A stretch of DNA of 64,000 bases from Qipengyuania intermedia (GCF_019711615.1 NZ_JAIGNS010000001.1:744001-808000), one strand, 5' to 3'; counted from the first letter of the stretch, positions 29,529 to 46,911 are shown. Numbers and translations are program-made. The notes: generated by a model from the sequence alone, not told the origin.

Positions 29529-30545
29529 ATGCGTGTTGTTTCCGGCATCCAGCCCACCGGCAATCTCCATCTCGGCAATTACCTGGGGGCGATCCGCAAC
29601 TGGGTGCGGATGCAGGATAACCTCGGCGAAGGAGAACAGTGCCTGTTCTTCCTTGCGGACCTGCATGCCATTTCGATGCCGCATGAGCCGACGGAACTGC
29701 GTCGCGCCACGCTCGAAATGGCGGCGGCGCTGGTCGCCTGCGGGATCGATCCTTCGCGCTCGGTGCTGTTCAACCAGGCCCAGGTCCACGCGCACGCCGA
29801 ATTGCAATGGCTGCTCAACGGCACCGCCCGCATGGGCTGGCTGAACCGGATGACGCAGTTCAAGGACAAGAGCGGCAAGAACCGCGAAGGTGCCAGCGTT
29901 GCGCTGTTCACCTATCCCGTGCTGCAGGCCGCCGACGTGCTGCTCTACCAAGCGACCCATGTGCCTGTTGGCGAGGACCAGAAGCAGCACCTGGAACTGG
30001 CGCGCGATATTGCCCAGAAGTTCAACAACGACTTCGCGACCGAGGACGCGCCGGTCTTCACCCTGCCCGAACCGATCAGCCCGCCCCAGGCGGCGCGCAT
30101 CATGAGCCTGCGCGACGGGTCGAAGAAGATGAGCAAGTCAGATCCGTCGGAAATGAGCCGCATCGAACTGGCCGACGATCCCGACACGGTGATGAAGAAG
30201 ATCAAGAAGGCCAAGACCGATCCCGAACCCCTGCCGAGCGAGGCAAAGGGGCTGGAGGACCGGCCCGAGGCGCTCAACCTCGTGACGATATACGCCGCGC
30301 TTACCGACAAGAGCGTCGAAGACGTGCTGGCGGATTTCGGCGGCGAAGGCTTCGGCAAGTTCAAGCCTGCCTTGGGCGAAGTGCTGGTCGAAACACTGCG
30401 CCCGATCTCGGAACGCTTCACCGGCCTTCTCGAAGATCGCGAGGCACTGGACGCGATCCTTGCCCGCGGTGCCGCCCAGGCGCGCCAGATCGCGGTGCCA
30501 ACGCTCGATGCGACTTACAAGGCGCTGGGCCTCGTTCGGGGATAG
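29529..30545 (+). CDS. trpS: Tryptophan--tRNA ligase
   Basis: A class I aminoacyl-tRNA synthetase that charges tRNA-Trp. The 338-residue protein starts [20 protein letters not shown], which includes the HIGH-type signature (TGNLHLGN). It carries [15 protein letters not shown]-type core segments, [17 protein letters not shown], and the KMSKS loop ([11 protein letters not shown] near residue 200). Length and motifs are complete. It closely follows murJ and is convergent with the YbjQ-family gene, 1 base apart. Confidence 0.97.
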   Translation: MRVVSGIQPTGNLHLGNYLGAIRNWVRMQDNLGEGEQCLFFLADLHAISMPHEPTELRRATLEMAAALVACGIDPSRSVLFNQAQVHAHAELQWLLNGTARMGWLNRMTQFKDKSGKNREGASVALFTYPVLQAADVLLYQATHVPVGEDQKQHLELARDIAQKFNNDFATEDAPVFTLPEPISPPQAARIMSLRDGSKKMSKSDPSEMSRIELADDPDTVMKKIKKAKTDPEPLPSEAKGLEDRPEALNLVTIYAALTDKSVEDVLADFGGEGFGKFKPALGEVLVETLRPISERFTGLLEDREALDAILARGAAQARQIAVPTLDATYKALGLVRG

Positions 30546-30546
30546 G

Positions 30547-30894
30547 TCAGATCTTCACCGCGGTGCCGCTGGCGGACACCATCAGCATCGAGCCGGTATC
30601 GCCGATCACCTCGTAGTCGAGATCGACACCCACCACCGCATTGCCGCCGCGGGTGGCGCATTCGGCCTGCAGTTCCTCGATCGCCTGGTTGCGCGCGTCC
30701 GCAAGGATGCGCTCGTAGCTGCCGGAGCGGCCACCCACGATGTCGCGAATATTGGCGAAGAGGTCGCGGAACAGGTTCGCGCCGACGATCACTTCGCCGG
30801 TCACGATGCCAAGGTAATCCTGGATCGGCTTGCCTTCGATCGTCGGCGTGGTCGTGACGATCACACCGCGTGCGTCTTTCCAGGGTCCGGGCAT
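30547..30894 (-). CDS. YbjQ/UPF0145 family protein
   Basis: A protein of 115 residues with the YbjQ (UPF0145) signature: [47 protein letters not shown] and [13 protein letters not shown]. The fold is a small alpha/beta pentamer in solved members, sometimes called heavy-metal-binding domain, with no established activity. ATG 30894 is chosen because AGGAGGA lies 7 bases before it, the strongest ribosome site in this region. The longer frame from 30930 and a GTG at 30864 (MIVTTT) are alternatives. Confidence 0.88.
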   Translation of the reverse strand: MPGPWKDARGVIVTTTPTIEGKPIQDYLGIVTGEVIVGANLFRDLFANIRDIVGGRSGSYERILADARNQAIEELQAECATRGGNAVVGVDLDYEVIGDTGSMLMVSASGTAVKI

Positions 30895-30952
30895 CGCAAA
30901 ATCCTCCTGTCTCGATAAGTGTGTTATCAAGATAGGACGCTTTCGGGCGCGA

Positions 30953-31189
30953 TCAACCCATGCCGAGCGCGGCCTTGTAAGTGTCGAGGATGGTTTCCTG
31001 TTCGCTGCGCTCGTCCGGCTTCATTTTCCGCAGGCGGATGATCTGGCGCATGATCTTGGTATCGTAACCCACGGCCTTGGCTTCCGCGTAAACGTCGCGA
31101 ATGTCGTCGGCGATGCCCTTCTTCTCTTCTTCAAGGCGCTCGATGCGCTCGATGAGAAGGCGCAGGCGGTCGTCGGTGGCTTCGGCCAT
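30953..31189 (-). CDS. GapR family (DUF2312) nucleoid-associated protein
   Basis: A 78-residue, mostly helical protein: [22 protein letters not shown] as the first coiled-coil helix, then [27 protein letters not shown] with the basic DNA-contacting surface. This is DUF2312, whose characterised member GapR of Caulobacter binds overtwisted AT-rich DNA and supports replication with topoisomerases. The full family length is present. It is probably transcribed with, or next to, the DUF1244 gene upstream on the same strand. Confidence 0.93.
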   Translation of the reverse strand: MAEATDDRLRLLIERIERLEEEKKGIADDIRDVYAEAKAVGYDTKIMRQIIRLRKMKPDERSEQETILDTYKAALGMG

Positions 31190-31271
31190 TGGGTATCAGC
31201 TCCAGTGTCTTGAGAATCGGTTGGCTGCTGCGGATAGCCACCTCCTGCGCCGGGGTGAAGGTGCCGACTCG

Positions 31272-31586
31272 CTACTCCACGCGATTTTTCGCAACGCTCG
31301 CCTCCATCCGCGCCAGCTGCTCTTCGGTGGCGGGCGTCTGGTGAGCGGCTTTCCATTCGTCCATCGGCATGCCGTGGATCAGCTCGCGCGCGGCTGCCTT
31401 GTCGCCTTCGAAGCCAGCGTCGCGGATCCAGTCGGCGAGGCAATTGCGACAGAAGCCGGATAGCCCCATCAGGTCGATATTCTGCGCATCGTGGCGATGG
31501 CGCAGGTGGCGGACCAGCCGCCGGAAAGCGGCTGCCGCTACGTCATCGGGGAGTGCGTCGAGCGCGTCGGGTGCATTCGTAACCAT
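31272..31586 (-). CDS. DUF1244 domain protein
   Basis: A 104-residue protein with the compact DUF1244 core: AFRRLVRHLRHRHDAQNIDL, MGLSGFCRNCLADWI (with a CRNC pair) and GMPMDEWKAAHQTPA. The domain is common in alpha- and gammaproteobacteria and has no assigned function; the Cys pair and histidines could bind metal. ATG 31586 has AAGGA about 7 bases upstream, and extra upstream codons in the frame lack similarity. Divergent from pyk, with 46 bases between starts. Confidence 0.9.
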   Translation of the reverse strand: MVTNAPDALDALPDDVAAAAFRRLVRHLRHRHDAQNIDLMGLSGFCRNCLADWIRDAGFEGDKAAARELIHGMPMDEWKAAHQTPATEEQLARMEASVAKNRVE

Positions 31587-31632
31587 GTCATCGTCCTTGA
31601 ATTGTCGCACCGCCCTGCCATAGCGATACCTC

Positions 31633-33117
31633 ATGGCAAAGCCCCTCAAAGAGCGCGACGGCGCACCCAAGCTCGATCCGCGTGGCCGCAAGGTCAAGAT
31701 TCTTGCGACCGTCGGCCCGGCGAGCCGGTCACCGGAAATGCTGGCCCGCCTGTTCCGCGCCGGGGTCGACGCCTTCCGCGTCAACATGAGCCATGGCGAG
31801 CATGACACCCATGCCGAAACGATCAAGGCGATCCGCGCGATGGAGAAGGAGTTCCATCGCCCCATCGCAATCCTCGCCGACCTGCAAGGCCCCAAGCTGC
31901 GAGTCGGCAAGTTCAAGAACGGTGAGGCGGTCATCCGCCACTCGGGGCATTTCACGCTCGATCGCAATCCCGAGCCGGGCGATCATACGCGTGTGGAATT
32001 GCCGCATCCCGAACTCTTCGGCCTGCTGGAAAAGGGCCAGCGCCTGCTGATCAACGACGGCAAGATCCGGCTCAAGGTCATCCGCGCGGAAGAGAACGAG
32101 ATCCTGTGTTCGGCAGAAGTCGGTGGCGTGATCTCGGACCGCAAGGGCGTCAACGTGCCCGATGCCGAAGTGCCCATTCCGGCGCTTACCGAAAAGGACC
32201 GGCGCGACCTCGCTTTCGCGGTCCAGCAGGGCGTCGACTGGATCGGCCTCTCCTTCGTCCAGCGTCCCGAAGACCTTGCCGAAGCGCGCAAGCTGATGGG
32301 CGGGTACGGTGCGCTGTGCGCCAAGATCGAAAAGCCGATGGCGGTCAGGCGCCTCGACGAGATTATCGAACTGTCCGATGGCATCATGGTCGCCCGCGGC
32401 GATCTTGGCGTGGAGCTCGAACCGCAGGAGGTCCCGCCGCTCCAAAAGCAGATCGTCAACAAGACGCGCACCGCCGGCAAGCCGGTCATCGTGGCGACGC
32501 AGATGCTGGAAAGCATGATTGAAAGCCCTGCTCCGACCCGCGCCGAAGTGTCGGACGTGGCGAACGCGGTCTATGACGGCGCGGACGCGGTAATGCTGTC
32601 GGCGGAAACGGCGGCAGGCGAATGGCCCGAAGAGGCCGTCACGATCATGCACCGCATCGCCCGGCAGGTCGAAAGCGATGAAGCCTATCTGCCGCGCGTG
32701 CGCTTCCTCGATACGCCGCCCGACCGCACCACTGCCGATGCGCTGGCGCATGCCTGCATGACCGTGGCCGACACGGTCGCCATTTCCGCGATCACCGTTT
32801 TCACCGGGTCCGGCAGCACTGCCCGCCGCGTCGCGCGCGAGCGGCCGAGCGTGCCGATGATGGTCCTGACGCCGAGCATGAAGACGGCGCGCCGCCTGGC
32901 CCTCCTATGGGGCGCCCATGCCGTCGCCACCAAGGATATCGGCAGCTTCGAAGAGATGATCGCCAAGGGCAAGCGCATGGCTCTGCGCCACCGCTTTGCC
33001 GCTGCGGGCAACAAGCTCATCGCTCTCGCCGGTGTGCCCTTCGGTACTCCCGGGTCGACCAACCTCATGCACGTGGTGACGATCGCCGGTGACGAGCTGG
33101 ACAAGCACGAAAACTAG
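31633..33117 (+). CDS. pyk: Pyruvate kinase
   Basis: Pyruvate kinase makes pyruvate and ATP from phosphoenolpyruvate, the last step of lower glycolysis or Entner-Doudoroff catabolism. The 494-residue protein contains KILATVGPASRSPEML, RVNMSHGEH, the active-site CAKIEKPMAVRRLDEII (catalytic Lys), ARGDLGVELEPQEVP, and TQMLESMIESPAPTRAEVSD. The C-terminal allosteric domain is complete (ITVFTGSGSTARRVARERP). Its last 4 bases overlap the end of the convergent gltX. Confidence 0.97.
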   Translation: MAKPLKERDGAPKLDPRGRKVKILATVGPASRSPEMLARLFRAGVDAFRVNMSHGEHDTHAETIKAIRAMEKEFHRPIAILADLQGPKLRVGKFKNGEAVIRHSGHFTLDRNPEPGDHTRVELPHPELFGLLEKGQRLLINDGKIRLKVIRAEENEILCSAEVGGVISDRKGVNVPDAEVPIPALTEKDRRDLAFAVQQGVDWIGLSFVQRPEDLAEARKLMGGYGALCAKIEKPMAVRRLDEIIELSDGIMVARGDLGVELEPQEVPPLQKQIVNKTRTAGKPVIVATQMLESMIESPAPTRAEVSDVANAVYDGADAVMLSAETAAGEWPEEAVTIMHRIARQVESDEAYLPRVRFLDTPPDRTTADALAHACMTVADTVAISAITVFTGSGSTARRVARERPSVPMMVLTPSMKTARRLALLWGAHAVATKDIGSFEEMIAKGKRMALRHRFAAAGNKLIALAGVPFGTPGSTNLMHVVTIAGDELDKHEN

Positions 33118-34460
33118 GTCGAGGCGCGCACCAGTCGCGCCTTTGCCTCTTCTTCGCCGATCAGCGGGAGCAGCTCTCCCATGTCGGGGCCGTGATCCAT
33201 GCCGGTGAGAGCCTGGCGCAGCGGCAGGAATAGCGGCTTGCCCTTCCGCCCGCTCGCTTCCTTCAGCGCACCGGTGAGGGACCGCCAGGGATCATCGCCC
33301 CACTCCAGCAAGTCGGCGGCCTGCGCCAGGAAAGCCCGGTCTTCATCCGAGAACCCCGGTTGCTCGATCGGCCCGGTCACCAGCTTCCACCAGTCCCCGG
33401 CCTCACCCACATGGGCAAGGTTCGGGCGCACAGCATGCCAGCCAGCCTCGTCCATGCCTTCGGGAAGGCGGTGCTGGACCGCCTCATAATCCATCTGGTG
33501 CACGATCGCCGCATTGAGACGGTCGAGTTCGGTATCGTCGAACTTCGCGGGCGCACGGCCAAATGTCGACAGGTCGAACGAGTCGACCAGAACTTGCCGG
33601 TCGGCGATCGGCTCGACAGGTTGCGAGGTGCCAAGCCGCGCCAGCAGGGCGACGATCGCTTCGGGCTCGATATCGCGTTCGCGGAAGCTGTCGCAGCCGA
33701 GCGAGCCGAGCCGTTTCGACAGCTTGCCTTCCTTGCCGACGAGCAGGGCCTCATGTGCGAAGGCGGGAATTTTTGCTGCAGGATATTGTGCAGCAATAAG
33801 TGCGGTAAACATCTGAATTTGAACGGCTGTATTGCTGACATGGTCCTCGCCGCGCAGCACCTGTGTCACACCCATGTCGAGATCGTCGACCGCACTCGGG
33901 AGCATATAGAGCCAGCTTCCGTCCGCCCTGCGGGTGACCGGATCTGACAGCTGCGCGGGATCGAATTTCTGCGGTCCGCGTACGCCGTCGTCCCACGTGA
34001 TCGGCTCGTCATGATCAAGCTTGAAGCGCCAGTGCGGGGCGATGCCTTCGGCCTCTTTTGCGGCGCGGTCGGCATCGCTCAGCTGAAGTGCGCCACGGTC
34101 GTAGATCGGGGGCAAGCCGCGACCCAGCTGGATCTTGCGCTTGAGCTCGAGTTCCTGGGCGGTCTCGTAGGCCGGGTAGATGCGCCCCGCAGCAACCAGC
34201 GCATCGAAAGCCGACTGGTAGAGCGCGAGCCGTTCCGACTGCCGCTCTTCGCCGTCGGCCTCAAGGCCGAGCCATGCGAGATCGGCCCGGATTGCCTCAA
34301 CATATTCCTCGCGGCTGCGCGCCGCATCGGTATCGTCGATCCGCAGCATGAAGCGGCCACCCGCCTTGCGGGCAAGCATCCAGTTGTGCAGCGCCGTGCG
34401 GATGTTTCCGACATGCAGGGTCCCGGTCGGCGACGGGGCGAAACGCGTGATAGTGGTCAT
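33114..34460 (-). CDS. gltX: Glutamate--tRNA ligase
   Basis: A class I synthetase that charges tRNA-Glu. The 448-residue protein has the HIGH-type motif in FAPSPTGTLHVGNIRTAL, the editing-free catalytic core (LRGEDHVSNTAVQIQMF) and KLSKR (EGKLSKRLGS). Alphaproteobacteria often carry two GltX paralogues; the short length fits the second type, but I cannot assign tRNA specificity. A stretch of about 70 bases around 33770-33840 is unusually AT-rich and encodes a slightly expanded loop (TALIAAQYPAAKIPAFAHEA). The gene is convergent with pyk. Confidence 0.95.
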   Translation of the reverse strand: MTTITRFAPSPTGTLHVGNIRTALHNWMLARKAGGRFMLRIDDTDAARSREEYVEAIRADLAWLGLEADGEERQSERLALYQSAFDALVAAGRIYPAYETAQELELKRKIQLGRGLPPIYDRGALQLSDADRAAKEAEGIAPHWRFKLDHDEPITWDDGVRGPQKFDPAQLSDPVTRRADGSWLYMLPSAVDDLDMGVTQVLRGEDHVSNTAVQIQMFTALIAAQYPAAKIPAFAHEALLVGKEGKLSKRLGSLGCDSFRERDIEPEAIVALLARLGTSQPVEPIADRQVLVDSFDLSTFGRAPAKFDDTELDRLNAAIVHQMDYEAVQHRLPEGMDEAGWHAVRPNLAHVGEAGDWWKLVTGPIEQPGFSDEDRAFLAQAADLLEWGDDPWRSLTGALKEASGRKGKPLFLPLRQALTGMDHGPDMGELLPLIGEEEAKARLVRAST

Positions 34461-34539
34461 GACACGCGCCGATAGCGCAGCCTTTCTCCTAATGCGAGAG
34501 AACTAAGGGCTGGCGATGCAACGGCGGGGGCGGCGCTTG

Positions 34540-36882
34540 CTAGGCCGCTTGCCCTCCCCGGCGTTTCAGGGCCGCCTTGCGCGCCTGCCGGTAATCGATG
34601 ACGGCTTTCTCCACCGGCGCTTCTGCCGCGTGTTCCGGCTCGATGGTTACGGAAGAGATGTTCTCGGCCGGCAAGGGCTTGCTGATCAGGAAGCCTTGCG
34701 CTTCCTTCACGCCGAGCTTGCGCAGCAGGTCCAGCTGCTTGCGGTCTTCGACCCCTTCGGCTGTGGTTTCCATATCCATCGCTTCGGCCAGCCGCGTGAT
34801 CGTCGACACGATAGCCTGGCTGCCGATGTCGGAATTGAGATCGCGCACGAAGGCCCGGTCGATCTTGATGCGGTCGAAGGGAAAACGGCGCAGGTAGGCG
34901 AGCGAGGAATAGCCGGTTCCGAAATCATCGAGCGCGATCTTGAGGCCCATTTCGCGCAGACGCAGGAGTGTTTCGCGATTGGCGTCGCTCTGGTCCATCA
35001 GGACGTGTTCGGTGATTTCCAGCTCGACGCGATGTGCCGGATAGTCGGATTCGCGCAGCGCCTGGGCCAGCGTGGCGACGAGCTTGGGATCGGACACCTG
35101 CGTCGTGGAAAGGTTGATCGCGACGCGAAAATCCCCCGCCCAATCGGCCGTTTCCGCAAGCGCCGTGCGGATCACCCAGTCCCCGATCGGCATTATGAGC
35201 CCGGTTTCCTCGGCAATGGAGAGGAATTCGCTTGGCAGCAGCACGCCGCGCTCGGGATGGTACCAGCGCAGCAGCGCCTCGTATCCGGTGGCCTGCCCGG
35301 TCTCCAGCTCGATGATCGGCTGGAAATGCAGGCGGAGCTGGTCGCGGGCAAGCGCTTCGCCGAGATCTACTTCGAGCGAGCGCCTTTCGCGCGCCTGTTC
35401 GTCCAGCGCGCGTTCAAAGATCGCCAGATTGTCGCGCCCTTTGTTCTTCGCCGCGTAAAGCGCAAGATCGGCGCGGCGCATCAGTTCTTCCGCATCGCAA
35501 TCGCCGTCATGGCACCGCGCCACGCCGACACTGGTCGACACACGATAGGTCTGGCCATCGATCTCGTACGGGGCGCGGATCACCGACAGGAAGCGATGGG
35601 CCCGCTCGATGAGAAGCCCGTCCCCGGCACGCGTTTCGATGAGAACTGCGAATTCGTCGCCGCCGAGCCGCGCCACGGTATCTTCGTCCCTGACTTCGCA
35701 GGCCAGCCGCTCTGCAACTTCGCGCAGTAGCCGGTCGCCGACGAGGTGTCCGCGAGTGTCGTTGATCGCCTTGAAATCGTCGAGGTCGAGATAAAAGAGT
35801 GCGACATTGGCCCCGCTCGAGCGGTTATCGCCCAGCAATTCGCGCAGGCGTTCGTTGAAGAGGTAGCGGTTCGCGAGATTGGTCAGGTTGTCGTAATGCG
35901 CCATCAGGGTGACGCGCTGCTCGATAAGCCGAGCTGCGGTCACGTCCCGGGCAACGCCGCTCAGGCTGCCGTCGCTGCGCGGACGGGCGGACAATTGCCA
36001 GTATCTCAGATCTCCGCCGACCGGTGCGGCAACCTCGACGTCGCGGAATGCGCTGTTGCTGGCGATATGGCACGCCACCAGGTCGCGCCCTTCGCCGGGA
36101 TCGAACAGGTCGAGTAGCGGCGTGCCTTCCAGATCCTCTACCGACCGGTCGCACGCCTTGGCGAAGCGCTCGCTCACCTCGCCCAGCCTGCCCTTGCCGT
36201 CCGCGCTCCACAGCCAGTCGGTCGAATGCTCTTCATAGTCGTTGAGGAGCATGGCGACCGTATCGCCGGCCTCCCGTCGTTCGACATCTGCATGGACGGC
36301 GTTCCGGAAAGCGGCGTCCATCCGGCCAACTGCGGTCCACAGGGCGAAGGAATAGATAAGCAGCACGAGGGCGACCGGTAGGGCGGGCGCGCCCACGCTG
36401 AGCCATCCGGCCACGATCAGCGCGCCCAGCAAGAGAGCTATGTGGGCATATCCCGCGACCGGTACGGCGCGATGGATGAGCAGGACGCCCACGAGCATGG
36501 CAGTGCCGACGACAGCCAGGAGGGCGATCTCCAGCCCCTTGGCGATGGTTGCGAATAATACGAAGCCGGTGGCCCAGGCGAGGCTGGTTACGATCATCCA
36601 GGCGACGACCCGGCGGTAATCGCGGGCGAGCACCTGTCCGTCCGTCTCTTCGGGATCCAGCGTCGCGATGAAATAAGCCCGGACCGTGAACAGCACGGCA
36701 GTCACGATGGCCCAGCCTAGCAGCGGCACCCGCAAGGGCGCCTCGTCAAAGCCGACGATCAGGACTGCGGTGGAGGCAAGCGCCGATACGGTCGCCAGCG
36801 TATTGCCCGCGATGACAGCACGCAGCCTGCGCGCAAGAAGCAGCCGGCGCACCTCATCGCTGTTCGCGGTCGGTCTTTCCAT
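34540..36882 (-). CDS. Membrane PAS-GGDEF-EAL protein (cyclic di-GMP turnover)
   Basis: A 780-residue signalling protein. Residues about 20-200 hold six hydrophobic helices. A PAS-like sensor domain follows (about 215-325, DWLWSADGKGRLGEVSERF). The GGDEF domain (about 330-500) has an intact RLGGDEFAVL, and the EAL domain (about 515-775) has intact GYEALLRWYHP and DDFGTGYSSLAYLRRFPFD. Both diguanylate cyclase and phosphodiesterase motifs look complete, so either or both activities are possible. It ends 79 bases before the gltX start on the same strand. Because a LapG-type adhesin protease is encoded in the same window, a link through c-di-GMP is conceivable but unproven. Confidence 0.93.
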   Translation of the reverse strand: MERPTANSDEVRRLLLARRLRAVIAGNTLATVSALASTAVLIVGFDEAPLRVPLLGWAIVTAVLFTVRAYFIATLDPEETDGQVLARDYRRVVAWMIVTSLAWATGFVLFATIAKGLEIALLAVVGTAMLVGVLLIHRAVPVAGYAHIALLLGALIVAGWLSVGAPALPVALVLLIYSFALWTAVGRMDAAFRNAVHADVERREAGDTVAMLLNDYEEHSTDWLWSADGKGRLGEVSERFAKACDRSVEDLEGTPLLDLFDPGEGRDLVACHIASNSAFRDVEVAAPVGGDLRYWQLSARPRSDGSLSGVARDVTAARLIEQRVTLMAHYDNLTNLANRYLFNERLRELLGDNRSSGANVALFYLDLDDFKAINDTRGHLVGDRLLREVAERLACEVRDEDTVARLGGDEFAVLIETRAGDGLLIERAHRFLSVIRAPYEIDGQTYRVSTSVGVARCHDGDCDAEELMRRADLALYAAKNKGRDNLAIFERALDEQARERRSLEVDLGEALARDQLRLHFQPIIELETGQATGYEALLRWYHPERGVLLPSEFLSIAEETGLIMPIGDWVIRTALAETADWAGDFRVAINLSTTQVSDPKLVATLAQALRESDYPAHRVELEITEHVLMDQSDANRETLLRLREMGLKIALDDFGTGYSSLAYLRRFPFDRIKIDRAFVRDLNSDIGSQAIVSTITRLAEAMDMETTAEGVEDRKQLDLLRKLGVKEAQGFLISKPLPAENISSVTIEPEHAAEAPVEKAVIDYRQARKAALKRRGGQAA

Positions 36883-36985
36883 ACGGCCCCCGGTTATCGC
36901 GCACTAACGCGCGTATCCCCCTGCATTGTAACCGAAACCGGGAAGAAATGTATAGCGGCAACACGCTCGCTTCGGCCGATCCACG

Positions 36986-37016
36986 AAAAAGCCCCGCCGG
37001 ATCGCTCCGGCGGGGC
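36986..37016 (-). terminator. Intrinsic terminator after rpoC
   Basis: On the minus strand GCCCCGCCGGA and TCCGGCGGGGC (plus coordinates 37006-37016 and 36991-37001) form an 11-bp stem with a 4-base loop, followed by five T residues. It ends the rpoBC transcript 28 bases after the rpoC stop. Confidence 0.93.
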
Positions 37017-37044
37017 CAATTCTGGTCAGGTCCGAAAGACCGGC

Positions 37045-41373
<4,329 letters not shown>

Positions 41374-41434
41374 GACTTAATTTCCCAAGGGGTATTTCTA
41401 ATTGGGCGGAAAGCGGAGGGGAGCCGGGGCTCCC

Positions 41435-45616
<4,182 letters not shown>

Positions 45617-46157
45617 AAAGGAGCTCGTGCCTCTTTTCGTGTGCCTGCAACCCCGCGCGGACAGGGTTGCCAATAGATGTCTCATGCGCGTGAGAGCCCA
45701 ATCGCGAGACGCAAAAAGGCCGCAGAAAAAGCACACCCGGTCGGGCGGCGGCTGCAGCTCTTAGAGAACGTCGCGATATGGAAACGCCGCTTCCATCCTG
45801 GTTCCGATCCCCGCGCATGAATCGGACTCGCTCGAAGCGTGCGGTCGGGGGAGCATGTAGGAAGCGCGCAAGGGAAAGTCAAACGCCTGTTCGAAGGCGG
45901 CGGAAGCACCTTGGCGAAGAGGCTTTCCTACTGACGCGCCGGTGGGCCAGACAAGCCCCGCACCTGTAGTCGACCATCCCTCTTCTCAAACCCCCAAGCC
46001 CTCCCCCGCCAAACGCCATTGATGAATGTGTCAACCAAGCCAGATCGACCCAAGGCCCAGAAAAACAGCCAATTCCGGGGTTTTTCAAAGGCGACACGGT
46101 GTCGCCTTCGTCACCCGGGCAGGCCCTCAAACGTTGTCTATTATCGTTTTTCGATAT
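45617..46157. other. Divergent intergenic region between rpoB and the DUF2975 cassette
   Basis: No convincing gene here. It contains, on the minus strand, the long rpoB leader. This includes a hairpin with perfect 7-bp arms (GCAACCC / GGGTTGC, plus coordinates 45647-45653 and 45664-45670) just before the rpoB start, and T-rich patches around 45715-45740. A perfect palindrome GGCGACACGGTGTCGCC lies at 46090-46106, and the DNA becomes AT-rich from about 46137. Short frames in all six directions look like chance. Confidence 0.6.
45854..45882 (-). promoter_or_regulatory. Candidate rpoB promoter
   Basis: On the minus strand TTGACT (45882-45877) is followed after 16-17 bases by CTACATG (45860-45854). 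This resembles the alphaproteobacterial housekeeping pattern CTTGAC-N17-CTATAT. It would give a leader of roughly 230 bases before rpoB. Prediction by eye only. Confidence 0.4.
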
Positions 46158-46201
46158 TATCGATTGACAATAAATGCGACTCGCCTTATTGATTATCGAT
46201 A
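46158..46201 (+). promoter_or_regulatory. Promoter with inverted-repeat operator for the DUF2975/HTH cassette
   Basis: TTGACA (46164-46169) and TATTGA (46187-46192) are separated by 17 bases and form a good promoter. The left arm TATCGATTGACAATAA (46158-46173) and right arm TTATTGATTATCGATA (46186-46201) are inverted copies matching at 13 of 16 positions, and they cover the -35 and -10 elements respectively. This is the expected layout of an autorepressor operator; the likely ligand is the HTH protein encoded third in the cassette. Confidence 0.6.
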
Positions 46202-46224
46202 TTGAAGATCAAGGAGTTCGATAA

Positions 46225-46353
46225 ATGACGCGTTTCACCAATCACCTCGCCGCAGTGTCCGCCGCTATCGTGATCACGGTCCTTTCGCTGCAGGCAGTCA
46301 CCGCCGTTCCGCTCGCCGAAACGACCGTACTGGTCGCACCGGCCATTGCCTGA
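46225..46353 (+). CDS. Small hydrophobic peptide, 42 residues, first gene of the DUF2975 cassette
   Basis: A short frame starting MTRFTNHLAAVSAAIVITVL and ending VLVAPAIA. It has one hydrophobic segment, resembling a signal peptide with a short Ala/Val/Thr-rich tail. AAGGAG lies 8 bases before ATG 46225, an excellent ribosome site. The gene lies 24 bases after the operator and 21 bases before the DUF2975 gene. I recognise no family. It may be a membrane-active or secreted peptide, or mainly a leader for the downstream genes. Confidence 0.62.
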   Translation: MTRFTNHLAAVSAAIVITVLSLQAVTAVPLAETTVLVAPAIA

Positions 46354-46374
46354 CCCCTGCTTTAGGAGACAGCC

Positions 46375-46911
46375 ATGACCCAGACGCTTCCCAATGACGG
46401 CCTGCTCAAGGCGGCGCGCATCGTCGCCCTGATCTTTCAATGTATTCTCGGCGTGGCGTTCGTTGCCCTGCTGATCGCGATCCCGATAGTCCTGATGAGC
46501 CAGGCCCATATCGTCGACGAGATGCTGCCGACCGCCACCGTGGCCGCGGGAACGGTGGCCGCCACGATCGCGACCGTCCTCTTCCTTGGCGCGAGCGTGG
46601 TCGCCATCGGATTTGTCTTCCTGCGCATACTTCGCCGCATCATCGGCTCGGTCGGGGAAGGCGATCCCTTCATCCTCGAAAACGCCGACCGCCTGCGCAC
46701 GATGGGCTGGCTGGCCGTCTCGATCGAATTGCTCAAGCTTCCCGCCAGCGCCCTCGCCGTATTCATCGCGCAGCAGGTGAAGCAGGACACCTTCACCGTC
46801 GATGTCGAGCTTTCGATTACCGGCCTCCTGATTGCGCTGGTGCTCTTTATCCTCGCCCGCGTATTCCGCCACGGCGCCGCGATGCGCGAAGATCTCGAAG
46901 GGACCGTGTGA
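46375..46911 (+). CDS. DUF2975 membrane protein
   Basis: A 178-residue protein with four membrane segments (LIFQCILGVAFVALLIAIPI; VAATIATVLFLGASVVAIGF; TMGWLAVSIELLKLPASALA; ITGLLIALVLFILARVF) and the FVFLRILRRIIGSVGEGDPF segment typical of DUF2975. DUF2975 genes often sit directly upstream of a small YozG-type Cro/CI regulator, as here. The function is unknown; the pairing suggests a membrane sensor or effector controlled with the regulator. It is followed within 30 bases by the HTH gene, and their reading frames may overlap (TGATG) if the earlier HTH start is used. Confidence 0.9.
   Translation: MTQTLPNDGLLKAARIVALIFQCILGVAFVALLIAIPIVLMSQAHIVDEMLPTATVAAGTVAATIATVLFLGASVVAIGFVFLRILRRIIGSVGEGDPFILENADRLRTMGWLAVSIELLKLPASALAVFIAQQVKQDTFTVDVELSITGLLIALVLFILARVFRHGAAMREDLEGTV

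Noticed and set aside
31587-31967. N-terminal extension of the DUF1244 frame
   Set aside because: It runs antisense into pyk; the conserved domain starts at the ATG with a ribosome site at 31586.
34540-36882. LapD, the c-di-GMP receptor partner of LapG
   Set aside because: LapD has degenerate GGDEF and EAL motifs and a periplasmic LapG-binding domain between two helices. This protein has intact motifs, six membrane helices and a PAS domain.
45879-46130. A minus-strand frame of 83 codons upstream of rpoB
   Set aside because: Gly/Arg-rich sequence without similarity, and it overlaps the candidate rpoB promoter region.
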